64,000 nucleotides of DNA from NCBI RefSeq assembly GCF_014205135.1, contig NZ_JACHMY010000001.1, positions 1,612,001 through 1,676,000 of the forward strand. The letters are read 5' to 3'. The notes below the pieces were generated by a model. The model was not told the DNA's origin. It saw only the letters and a program-made list of their open reading frames with translations, and made no database searches. This DNA comes from Kribbella italica. GTDB taxonomy: Bacteria; Actinomycetota; Actinomycetes; Propionibacteriales; Kribbellaceae. A program made the translations under genes and the position numbers. Positions 36,733 through 47,800 of the stretch are shown one piece after another. Numbering within the stretch: the first letter of the stretch is position 1; every line of letters starts with the position of its first letter.

Positions 36733-38358
36733 CTACCGCCAGGCGATCTCAGGTGCGCGGTAGAAATTCACGCTGAGCGCGTCCCAGCGCGAGCCCTGAC
36801 CGGCCAGCCGGTCGGAGTACGTCTTCCAGTCGAGCGCGGACGCCGGCGACCAGCCCAGCTCGGCGATGCCCGGAAGCCGCGGGAACGCCATGTACTCGAG
36901 CTTGTCCACGTCGTCCAGCGTCTCGGTCCACAGCGGCGCCTCGACGCCGGCGATCGCGCTCTCCGGCAGGTTCGGGATCAGCGTCGACGGGTTCCACTCG
37001 TACGACTTCTGGACGCTGACCAGTCCGGCCCAGTCCTGCCCGATCGGCGTACTCGCGTCGTACTTCATGTCCAGGTACGCCCGGTTCGCCGGTGACATGA
37101 CGACCTTGGCGCCCTGCGCCGCGGCCTTGCGGGCCAGCTCGCGGGAGCGGTTGTCGTCGGTGCCCCAGTACTGCGCGATGCTGCCCGGCGGGAGCGGCGT
37201 CTCGGCGATCTCCTGCCAGCCCATCACCTTCTTGCCCTGCTTGGTGACCAGGGCCGACGCCTTCGGGACGAACGTCAGGTAGTCCGAGTGCGGCGTCGAG
37301 TGCGCCTCGTCGCCGCCCAGGTGCAGCACGCTGCCCGGGTTCTGCTCGGCGACCTCGCGGAACACGTCGTCCAGGAAGTCGTACGTGATGTCCTTGCCGA
37401 CGCACAGCGAGCTGAAGCCGACCTCGGTGCCGGTGTAGAGCGGGGGAGCCACGCCGTCGCAGTTCAGTTCGGCGTACGACGCCAGGGCCGCGTTGGTGTG
37501 ACCAGGAGTGTCGATCTCGGGGATGACCTCCATGAAGTGGTCAGTGGCGTACTGGACCAGGGCGGCGTACTCCGCCTTGCTGTAGGAGCCGCCGGGCGTC
37601 CCGGTGGTCTCCAGGCTGCCGCCGTACGTCGTGAGGCGCGGCCAGCTGTCCACCTGGATCCGCCAGCCCTGGTCGTCGGACAGGTGCAGGTGCAGCTTGT
37701 TGAGCTTGTAGAGCGAGGCCAGATCGATGTAGCGCTTCACCTCCGCGACGGAGAAGAAGTGGCGGGACACGTCGAGCATGGCGCCGCGGTAGCCGTACCG
37801 GGGCGAGTCGGAGATCGCGGTACCGCTGATGCGCCACGGGCCGGCCTGACGAGTCTTCGACTCGGCCTTGGCTGGCAGTAGCTGCCGCAGCGTGGTCACA
37901 CCGCGGAACAGGCCCTCCGGGGTGGCCGCGACGACGCTCAGGGTCGAGCGGTCTGCCCGCAGCTGGTAGCCCTCCGCCCCGAGCGAGGCCGGGCCGTTGG
38001 TGGAGAGCTTCAGGTCGACCAGGCCGGGGACGGCCGGGATGATCGGGAGCGGGTAGCCGGTGGATCGGCGGAGCTGGCTGGTGAGGCCGTCGGCGACCTT
38101 CCGGGCCGCGCGGCTCTCCTTGGCGCTCGTCTCGAGGCCGACGAGGGACCAGGGCTGCAGGGCGAAGCTCTGGCCGGGCAGTGCCTGCTGGTTGGACGGC
38201 TTGGGGATCAGCGAAGGCGCAGTGCTCGCAGCGGGCTGCGGCTGGGCCGTCGGCTCGGCTGAAGCAGGGGAGGTGGCTAGGAGTGGGGACGCCAGCAGGG
38301 CGGCTGCGGCGAGACCGGCCAGGGTGACCTGACGTCTGGGGCGGACGAGTCGTGTCAT
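36733..38358 (-). CDS. Secreted beta-N-acetylhexosaminidase (GH20)
   Basis: A 541-residue protein. A Sec signal peptide is visible (about residues 1-34, ending SPASA). A GH20b N-terminal domain follows (LIPKPSNQQALPGQSFAL) and then the TIM-barrel catalytic domain from about residue 180. The catalytic Asp-Glu pair is D350-E351 in VLHLGGDEAHST, and RHFFSVAEVKRYIDLASLYKLN is the usual opening. It removes terminal GlcNAc, for example from chitin fragments, outside the cell. It lies 59 bp downstream of the fructosamine-kinase-like gene, on the same strand. Confidence 0.95.
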   Translation of the reverse strand: MTRLVRPRRQVTLAGLAAAALLASPLLATSPASAEPTAQPQPAASTAPSLIPKPSNQQALPGQSFALQPWSLVGLETSAKESRAARKVADGLTSQLRRSTGYPLPIIPAVPGLVDLKLSTNGPASLGAEGYQLRADRSTLSVVAATPEGLFRGVTTLRQLLPAKAESKTRQAGPWRISGTAISDSPRYGYRGAMLDVSRHFFSVAEVKRYIDLASLYKLNKLHLHLSDDQGWRIQVDSWPRLTTYGGSLETTGTPGGSYSKAEYAALVQYATDHFMEVIPEIDTPGHTNAALASYAELNCDGVAPPLYTGTEVGFSSLCVGKDITYDFLDDVFREVAEQNPGSVLHLGGDEAHSTPHSDYLTFVPKASALVTKQGKKVMGWQEIAETPLPPGSIAQYWGTDDNRSRELARKAAAQGAKVVMSPANRAYLDMKYDASTPIGQDWAGLVSVQKSYEWNPSTLIPNLPESAIAGVEAPLWTETLDDVDKLEYMAFPRLPGIAELGWSPASALDWKTYSDRLAGQGSRWDALSVNFYRAPEIAWR

Positions 38359-38417
38359 GACCGGAAGTGTTCGTCCGCTCACAGCATGAGTCAAGACCTT
38401 TCGGACAGCTCCCTGCG

Positions 38418-39188
38418 TTAGTAGTGGTGAGCCACCGCCAGCGCGCGCGGCACATAGGCGGCGCCGAACATCACCACGTGGGTCAGGAGCGGATGCAGCC
38501 GGTGCAGGTCGACCCGCTCGCGCCAGCCGTCCGCCAGCGGGTGCGCCTCGTCGTACGCGCGCAGGACTCGCTCCACCTGCGGCATGCCGAACAGCGCGAG
38601 CATGGCCAGGTCCGTCTCCCGGTGACCACCGTGAGCGGCCGGGTCGATCAGGTGGACGCCGTCGGCGCACCAGACGACGTTGCCGGACCATAGGTCGCCG
38701 TGCAGGCGGCTGGGGCGCTCCGCCGGGTCGTCGTACGCGCCGGCCTCCAGCTTGTGGCACAGCCGCTCGAACACCTTCAGGTGAGCGCCGTCGATCGTGC
38801 CGACGTCGTACGCCGTCCGCAGGTACGGGCGGAGCCGCAGGTTGGCGTAGAACGCGCCCCACGTGTCCAGCGGCCGCAGGCTGTGCGGCAGCTCGATCGT
38901 GCCGATGAAGCCGTCGGTGTCCCAGCCGTCCGGCGGTACGCCGTACCAGCGGGCACCCGCGGCGTGCGTGACGGCCAGGAGCCGGCCGAACTCGTCGGCG
39001 GCGGCACCGGTCGGCGGGACGGTGTCCAGGTGCGGCGTGGTCATGCTGGTCGCGGTGAACTCGAGCGGCGGCGCGACCGGGACTCCGCCGGGCACGGCCA
39101 GCCAGCGCAGCCCGGCGGCCTCGACCTCGAAGAATCCCGGCGGAGCGTCGAGCCGGCGCTTCACGAACGCGGCGGGCGGGGCGGTCAT
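38418..39188 (-). CDS. Fructosamine kinase-like / aminoglycoside phosphotransferase-fold protein
   Basis: A 256-residue kinase-like protein. The catalytic loop is RLHGDLWSGNVVW (about residues 180-192), and the metal site reads HLIDPAAHGGHRETDLAMLAL. The C-terminal LYHLLHPLL-like stretch (DLHRLHPLLTHVVMFG) is typical of the fructosamine-kinase family, which phosphorylates glycated amines so that they break down. The ATG at 39188 begins the fold. The substrate is unproven. Confidence 0.9.
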   Translation of the reverse strand: MTAPPAAFVKRRLDAPPGFFEVEAAGLRWLAVPGGVPVAPPLEFTATSMTTPHLDTVPPTGAAADEFGRLLAVTHAAGARWYGVPPDGWDTDGFIGTIELPHSLRPLDTWGAFYANLRLRPYLRTAYDVGTIDGAHLKVFERLCHKLEAGAYDDPAERPSRLHGDLWSGNVVWCADGVHLIDPAAHGGHRETDLAMLALFGMPQVERVLRAYDEAHPLADGWRERVDLHRLHPLLTHVVMFGAAYVPRALAVAHHY

Positions 39189-39340
39189 GGGCGCACTCTG
39201 CCAGGTCTGTGGGGACCGGATCACCCTGACGTGGAAACCATGCGTGTCGGAAGGTGCGCGATGGGCCGGTCACCTGTCATGGTGTTCCGGGCCTTCTGAC
39301 CAGGACGGGCCCAACTCCTGACAAGGAAGCTGGAGGACAG

Positions 39341-39757
39341 ATGACGCAGGTGGCAGAGCAGCCGGGCAGTACCGCCGGGCGGCTCGGCTCGGTGGTGCTG
39401 GACTGCCCGGACCCACTCGAGCTCGCCCGGTTCTACTCGACGCTGTTCGGTCTGGAGATCGACGAGCACGGTGACGACGACTGGCGCAGCCTCAGCGGCC
39501 CCGGTTCGACGCTCGGCTTCTCGTCGCTCGCCTTCCGGCGCTCGGAAGACTACGTACCGGCCACCTGGCCGGGCACCGACGCCCTCGAGCTTCACCTCGA
39601 CCTGATCGTCGAGGACCTGTCCAGCGGTCACGCGGCCGTCGTCGCCCTCGGCGCCGAGCCGCTCGACCCGGTCGACGCCCCGCCGGCCGAGAACGCCCGC
39701 GGCTGGCGCGTGTACGCCGACCCGGCCGGTCACCCGTTCCGGATCTGCCTGGAGTGA
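39341..39757 (+). CDS. VOC (glyoxalase/bleomycin-resistance-like) family protein
   Basis: A 138-residue protein with two beta-alpha-beta-beta-beta modules. GSVVLDCPDPLELARFYSTLFGLEI opens the first. The second ends in WRVYADPAGHPFRICLE, the standard VOC ending. It resembles the short actinobacterial VOC proteins of no known substrate. A good ribosome site, GGAGGACAG, precedes the ATG. It is single and is followed by a terminator. Confidence 0.9.
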   Translation: MTQVAEQPGSTAGRLGSVVLDCPDPLELARFYSTLFGLEIDEHGDDDWRSLSGPGSTLGFSSLAFRRSEDYVPATWPGTDALELHLDLIVEDLSSGHAAVVALGAEPLDPVDAPPAENARGWRVYADPAGHPFRICLE

Positions 39758-39776
39758 CCTCGTACCGACCATCGAT

Positions 39777-39808
39777 CGGCCGGCGTCCCAGTTCGCGGAC
39801 GCCGGCCG
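39777..39808. terminator. Bidirectional hairpin terminator
   Basis: Perfect 12-bp arms CGGCCGGCGTCC (39777-39788) and GGACGCCGGCCG (39797-39808) with an eight-base loop, between the convergent VOC and PhyH genes. Confidence 0.85.
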
Positions 39809-39818
39809 TTCGGCGTTT

Positions 39819-40592
39819 CTAGGCCCAGTCCGCGCTGCCGGCGAACGGGTAGTCGCGGCCTTCGACGTACGGCGGGCGGGGCTGGTAGGTGTTGACGCCG
39901 GGGGAGCCCTGCAGGTGGAACGCGCTCGGGTACGGGACCTCGGGGTCGGTGATCCGGGTCGAGGTCGGGATGTAGCGGATCGTCAGTCCGCACCGCCGGT
40001 CCGGCGACGTGTTCGCGTTGCTGCCGTGCACGATGTTCGGGTGGTGCACCTCGACGTCCCCCGGCGCGAGCACCATGTCGACGGCCCGCGACTCGTCGAC
40101 CTCGACCGCGATCTCCTTCCCGAGAACGCTCTCCACGCTGGTGTTGTCGCGCATCGCCAGCACCGGCTCGAGATGGCTGCCGGGGATCACGCGGACGCAA
40201 CCGTTGCGCGGAGTCGAGTGGTCGACGGCGAGCCACAGCGTCACCACGCGCATCGGGTCGAGCGGCCAGAACGCCGCGTCCTGGTGCCAGAGCACCGGCT
40301 GCCCGGAGTACGGCGGCTTGGAGATGTAGTGCGACGCGAACAACGCGAGGTCCAGCCCGACGAAGAGCGTGGCGATCTCCAGCAGCCGCGGGTCGCTCAC
40401 GAGCCACACCCAGAACGGGTCGTCGCGGAGGAACACGTGCCCGAGCTGCTCGGGCCGTACGTCGGGATGCCGGGCCTGCAGCCAGGCGACATGGCCGTTC
40501 ACTTCCTTGATCAGCTCCGGATCGAGCACGTCGCGGAACACGACGTACCCGTCCCGCTCGTACGCCGCGATCTCGCTGGCTGTGGAGGTCAT
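39819..40592 (-). CDS. Phytanoyl-CoA dioxygenase (PhyH) family protein
   Basis: A 257-residue Fe(II)/2-oxoglutarate-dependent oxygenase. The iron site is in LWHQDAAFWPLD (His and Asp) and HGSNANTSPDRRCGLTIRY, which supplies the distal His and the 2-oxoglutarate-binding Arg. A VIPGSHLEP strand is also present. Substrates of such bacterial PhyH proteins are diverse and cannot be predicted. It is divergent from the AraC regulator at 40687, which probably controls it. Confidence 0.92.
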   Translation of the reverse strand: MTSTASEIAAYERDGYVVFRDVLDPELIKEVNGHVAWLQARHPDVRPEQLGHVFLRDDPFWVWLVSDPRLLEIATLFVGLDLALFASHYISKPPYSGQPVLWHQDAAFWPLDPMRVVTLWLAVDHSTPRNGCVRVIPGSHLEPVLAMRDNTSVESVLGKEIAVEVDESRAVDMVLAPGDVEVHHPNIVHGSNANTSPDRRCGLTIRYIPTSTRITDPEVPYPSAFHLQGSPGVNTYQPRPPYVEGRDYPFAGSADWA

Positions 40593-40686
40593 CTCGGGCT
40601 CCTTCGGATCGGTCCTGCCTCGATCGTCGAGGCCCGGGCCGGCTCGGCGCTAGCAGCGGGCTGACGCGAACTTGTACTCTCGTGAC

Positions 40687-41538
40687 GTGCTGCGTCAGGC
40701 TCTGCGGTTCGAGCGGTGGGCCCTCGGCCGGCCGTACCACGCGGCGCGCGTCCACTTCGCCGCGCGGGCCCGGGACTCCGAGCTGCACACGCACGCGGAC
40801 TTCCACGAGCTGATGGGCGTCGTGTCGGGCCGCGGCGAGCACCTGCTGCCGACCGGGACGCTGCCGTTGAGCGCGGGTGACGTCGTACTGGTTCGGCCGC
40901 ACGACCGGCACGCGATCCGGGGCGGTGCGCCGTACGGGCTGGAGTTCGTCAACATCGCGTTCCCGAGCTCGGCCTGGCAGGGCTTTCTCAACCTGACCAG
41001 GACCAATCCCGGCAGCACCTGGGACGCCGCGCGCCGGCCGATCACCTTCCGTCCCGCCGATCCCACGGCGGCGATCGAGACGTTCGAGACCGCGCTCTCC
41101 CGCTACCAGGCCGAGCCCACGCAGTACGACCTGCTGCGGTTCTGGATCGACCTGCTCCCGCTCGTCTCACCCGACGACCTCGCCACCCCAGCCGGCCGCC
41201 CGACTCCCACCTGGCTCGCCGAAGCCTGTACGGCGATGCGCGCCGAGGACAACCTGCGCGGCGGCGTCCCACGCCTGCAACAGCTGGCCGGCGTCAGCCC
41301 TGCCCACCTCTCCCGCTCGCTGCGCGCCGCCTACGGCACGACCCCTACCGACTACGTCACCGACCTCCGCCTCGAACACGCCGCATCGTTGCTAGCAGCA
41401 ACCAATCTCCCGGTCGCCACGATCGCCACCCGCTGCGGCTTCAGCAGCCAGTCCTACTTCACCCGCCGCTTCACCACCGCCCACCACGTCTCCCCCCGAA
41501 CCTTCCGCCACCGGGCCCAGCGCGCCTTCGTCCCGTAA
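40687..41538 (+). CDS. AraC-family transcriptional regulator with cupin domain
   Basis: A protein of about 283 residues. The N-terminal cupin has HTHADFHELMGVVSGRGEH and LSAGDVVLVRPHDRHAIRGG, the sugar-sensing AraC type. The C-terminal helix-turn-helix pair reads LQQLAGVSPAHLSRSLRAAYG and VATIATRCGFSSQSYFTRRF, followed by HVSPRTFRHR. The GTG at 40687 is preferred; TACTCT ends six bases before it, so a leaderless message is possible. An in-frame TTG 15 bases earlier would cover that hexamer. PhyH is the likely target. Confidence 0.9.
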   Translation: MLRQALRFERWALGRPYHAARVHFAARARDSELHTHADFHELMGVVSGRGEHLLPTGTLPLSAGDVVLVRPHDRHAIRGGAPYGLEFVNIAFPSSAWQGFLNLTRTNPGSTWDAARRPITFRPADPTAAIETFETALSRYQAEPTQYDLLRFWIDLLPLVSPDDLATPAGRPTPTWLAEACTAMRAEDNLRGGVPRLQQLAGVSPAHLSRSLRAAYGTTPTDYVTDLRLEHAASLLAATNLPVATIATRCGFSSQSYFTRRFTTAHHVSPRTFRHRAQRAFVP

Positions 41539-41567
41539 CGCCGGCCGCGCGCCGACGGGCGCAGGAA

Positions 41568-41643
41568 GTTCCGGAACCGCGCTCGGGGAACGTTCCCTTG
41601 ACACCGCGGCGGAGCGGGGCCACTCTCTCAGAGAGCGCTCTCT
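41568..41643 (+). promoter_or_regulatory. Promoter with flanking palindromic operators
   Basis: A strong -35 TTGACA (41598-41603) is followed after 17 bases by a weak -10, CACTCT (41621-41626). Perfect palindromes flank it: GTTCCGGAAC (41568-41577), GGGAACGTTCCC (41586-41597) directly before the -35, and AGAGAGCGCTCTCT (41630-41643) just after the -10. The last resembles LacI-family operators with a central CG. It serves the secreted protein at 41679. Confidence 0.7.
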
Positions 41644-41678
41644 CACCCGCCCTGTTCACCGTCTGATTGGTCTCGCCC

Positions 41679-43943
<2,265 letters not shown>

Positions 43944-43950
43944 CCCCTTG

Positions 43951-43987
43951 CGGTGGGCCCCCGGTACCCGATACTGGGGGCCCACCG
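43951..43987 (+). terminator. Hairpin terminator after the secreted protein gene
   Basis: Perfect 12-bp arms CGGTGGGCCCCC (43951-43962) and GGGGGCCCACCG (43976-43987) with a 13-base loop, seven bases past the stop. Confidence 0.8.
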
Positions 43988-44005
43988 ACCGCAGGGGAGA
44001 GTGCA

Positions 44006-44815
44006 GTGAAGACCGGATACGCGCCCGTCAACGGCCTGGAGATGTACTACGAGATCCACGGCGAGGGCGGCACGCCGCTGCTCCTGCTGCACGGTGGGCT
44101 GTTCAACATCGACCTGCAGTTCGGCGAGCTGATCCCGAAGCTGGCCGAGACCCGGCAGGTGATCGCCACCGACTTCCAGGCCCACGGCCGGACCAACGAC
44201 ATCGACCGGCTGCTGACCTGCCCCGGTCTGGCCTCCGACGTGATGGGTCTGCTGGAGCACCTGGGCCTCGAGCAGGTCGACGTGTTCGGGTTCAGCGTCG
44301 GCGCCGGAGTCGCCCAGCACCTGGCGATCGTCCACCCGGAGCTGATCCGCAAGGCGATCATCTCGTCGGCGTCGTTCCAGAAGGAGGGCGACCGCCCGGA
44401 GAACGCGGCGGTCGGCGAGATGAAGGTCGAGATGATCGCCGGTACGCCGATGGAGGCCGACTACCTGGCCAAGTCGCCGCACCCGGACGTCGAGCATCTG
44501 CAGGCCCTGCTCGACAAGCTCGGCACCTTCAACCAGGGCGTGCCGGAGTGGACCGACGAGCAGATCAAGTCGATCAGCGTGCCGACCCTGCTCACCGTCG
44601 GCGACAACGACGGCTTCAAGCTCGAGCACGCGGTCAAGGTCTACCAGCTGCTCGGCGGCGACGTGAACGCCGACTTCGTCGGGCTGCCCGTCAACCAGCT
44701 CGCGGTGATCCCGGGCAGCACGCACTTCTTCGGCCTGGCCCGGACCGAGCTGTTCCGCGAGCTCGTGACCGGCTTCCTGGACGCCCCGGAGCCGGAGCCC
44801 CCGGTCGCCGGTTAG
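44006..44815 (+). CDS. Alpha/beta-hydrolase fold protein
   Basis: A 269-residue hydrolase. The oxyanion region is LLLLHGGLFNIDLQF and the nucleophile elbow is GFSVGAG (Ser at about residue 97). A late acid in LTVGDNDGFKLEH and histidine in VIPGSTHFFGL complete the triad. GGGGAGAG precedes the GTG start. It is not obviously an esterase of known substrate. The 3' end overlaps the hrpA gene by four bases, convergent. Confidence 0.9.
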   Translation: MKTGYAPVNGLEMYYEIHGEGGTPLLLLHGGLFNIDLQFGELIPKLAETRQVIATDFQAHGRTNDIDRLLTCPGLASDVMGLLEHLGLEQVDVFGFSVGAGVAQHLAIVHPELIRKAIISSASFQKEGDRPENAAVGEMKVEMIAGTPMEADYLAKSPHPDVEHLQALLDKLGTFNQGVPEWTDEQIKSISVPTLLTVGDNDGFKLEHAVKVYQLLGGDVNADFVGLPVNQLAVIPGSTHFFGLARTELFRELVTGFLDAPEPEPPVAG

Positions 44816-47800
44816 GCCGAAGCCAGCGCCTTCCGGATCCGCTTGTCCGACACCGGGTACGGCGTACCGATCGTCTGCGCGAACAGACTGATCCGGAGCT
44901 CCTCCAGCATCCAGCGCACGTCGAGGAGCTCCGGACTCGGGTACTTCCCGGCCGGTACGGCGCGCAACCGCGCCTGGTACTCCTCGGTCAGCAGCTGCAC
45001 GATCGCCATCCCGGACCGGTCCCGCATCGCGTTCGCCGCGACCTTGTCGAGGCGCTGCTCGATCCCCCGCAGGTAGCGGATCAGGTCGGGCAGCCGCTGC
45101 GCGCCGGTCTCGGTGATGAACCCGCGGTGCACCAGGCCTTCCAGCTGACCCCGTACGTCGGACAGCGCGGCCAGCAGCGCCGGGCTCGACGACCGCGAGA
45201 TCTGCTTGTCGACCGTCCGGGCGTGCGCGAGTACCTGCTCGACCTGCTGCAGGATCGTCAGCACGGTGTCGGCGAGCTCGGACCGGACGGCGTCGCGCAG
45301 GATCGAGAACGCCGTCAGGTTCCACGCCGGGCCGCCGGCCGCCGTCATCAGCTGGTCGATCGCCGCGGAGATCGCGTCGTCGAGCAGATCGCCGACGCTG
45401 CGGTGCGGACCGGCCAGCAGCGTCATCTTCTGCTGGTTGGTCAGGTTCTTCTGCACGACGTCGACCACCGACGGCATCGTCAGCAGGAGCAGCTTGCGCG
45501 TCCCGGCCCACATCGCGGCGGCCTGGTCGCGCTCGGTCTCCTGCAGCCGGACGGCGACCGTCTTGCCCTCGTCGACGAGCGCCGGGTACCCGGCGACGGT
45601 CAGTCCGGCGCGGTGCTCGGAGAAGCTGCGCGGCAGGTCGCCGATCGTCCAGTCGGTGAGGCCGCCCCGCTCCAGCCCGCTGACGGCCTTCGACGCTACC
45701 TTCGAGATCGCGGCCGTCGTCTTCGGCTTCAGCCGTTCCTTCAACCGGGCCAAATCCTTGCTCTCGGCCACGGTCTTGCGCTGGTCGTCGACCACCCGGA
45801 ACGTCATCCGCAGATGCTCCGGTACCCGCGTCCAGTCCCAGTCGGACTCGTCGATGACGACCTCGCGCAGGTTGCGCAGCTCGCGGGCGAGCGCGTCGGT
45901 GAGCGGCCCGGACGACTGGTCGAGGTGGGGGAGCACCTGCCGGGCATGGTCCGGTGCCGGCACGATGTTGCGTCTGATGGCCTTGGGCAACGACTTGATC
46001 AGCGTGGTGACGAGTTCCTCACGGAAGCCGGGAACGCTCCACTCGAACCCGTCGGCCGTCACCTGGTTGAGCACCAGCAGCGGCAGGTGCACGGTGACGC
46101 CGTCCGCGTCGGTGCCGGGCTCGAAGGCGTACGTCAGGTCGAAGGTCATCCCGTTCTGCGACCAGGTGAGCGGGAACTCCTCCTCCCGCACCTCGGCGCC
46201 CTCACGAACCACCAGCGACCGCTCGAAGTCGAGCAGGTCGGCGTCGCGCTGCCGGGCCTTCTTCCACCAGGTGTCGAAGTGCCGCCCGGTGACGACCTCG
46301 GGGCCGAGGCGCTCGTCATAGAAGGCGAACAGCGTCTCGTCGTCGACGCGCAGGTCGCGCCGCCGGGTGCGCTCCTCGAGCTCTTCGACCTCGGCCAGCA
46401 GCTCGCGATTGGCGTGGAAGAACTTGTGGTGGGTGTCCCAGTCGCCCTCGACCAGCGCGTTGCGGATGAACAGCTCGCGCGACACCTCGGGATCGACCGA
46501 GCCGTAGTTGATCTTGCGCCGGGCAACGATCGGTACGCCGTACAGGGTGACCTTCTCGTAGGCCATCACGGCGCCGGCCTTGCGTTCCCAGTGCGGCTCG
46601 GAGTAGCTGCGCTTGATCAGGTGCTGGGCGATGTCCTCGGCCCATTCGGGCTCGATCTTCGCGTTGACGCGCGCCCACAGCCGCGAGGTCTCGACCAGCT
46701 CGGCGGCCATCACGAACTGCGGCGGCTTCTTGAACAGGCCGGACCCGGGGAAGATCGCGAACTTGGTGCCGCGGGCCCCGAGGTACTGGTGCTGGTTGGC
46801 CGGGTCCTTCATACCGAGGTGCGACAGCAGACCGGACATCATCGAGACGTGCACGCTCTGCGGGTCGGCGGGCTCGCCGGAGTTGAGCGTGACGCCGATC
46901 TGCGAGGCGACCTGGCGCAGCTGGGCGAAGATGTCCTGCCACTCGCGGACGCGCAGGTAGTTGAGGTACTCGCTGCGGCACATCCGGCGGAACTGGTTGC
47001 CGGACAGCTCCTTCTGCTGCTTCTTGAGGTAGCCCCAGAGGTTGAGGTACCCGAGGAAGTCGCTGTTCGGGTCGCGGAAGCGCGCGTGCGACTGGGTGGC
47101 CTGCGCCTCGGCGTCGGTCGGCCGCTCGCGCGGGTCCTGGATCGACAGCGCGGCCGCGATCACCATCACCTCGCGGACGCAGGCGTGCTTGTCCGCCTCG
47201 ACGATCATCCGGGCCAGCCGCGGGTCGAGCGGGATCTGCGCGAGCTGCTTGCCGACCGGAGTGAGCCGGCGGTGCCGCTCGCTGGCCTTCGCGGACTCGA
47301 TCGCGCCGAGCTCGGTGAGCAGTTGCAGGCCGTCGGTGATGCTGCGCTTGTCCGGTTCGTCGATGAACGGGAACGCGGCGATGTCGCCGAGGCCGATCGA
47401 GGTCATCTGCAGGATGACCGAGGCGAGGTTGGTGCGCAGGATCTCGGGATCGGTGAACTCCGGCCGGCCCTCGAAGTGCTCCTCGGAGTACAGCCGGATC
47501 GCGATACCGTCGCTGGTCCGGCCCGAGCGGCCCTTGCGCTGGTTCGCACTGGCCTGCGAGATCGCCTCGATCGGCAGGTGCTGGACCTTGGTGCGGTGGC
47601 TGTAGCGCGAGATGCGCGCCGTACCGGGGTCGATGACGTACTTGATGCCCGGCACGGTCAGCGAGGTCTCGGCGACGTTGGTCGCGAGCACGATCCGGCG
47701 GCTGCTGCTGTGCGGCTGGAAGACGCGGTGCTGCTCGGCGTTCGAGAGCCGGGCGTACAGCGGGAGCACCTCGACCGACTGGCCTGGGCGGCCACGGGTT

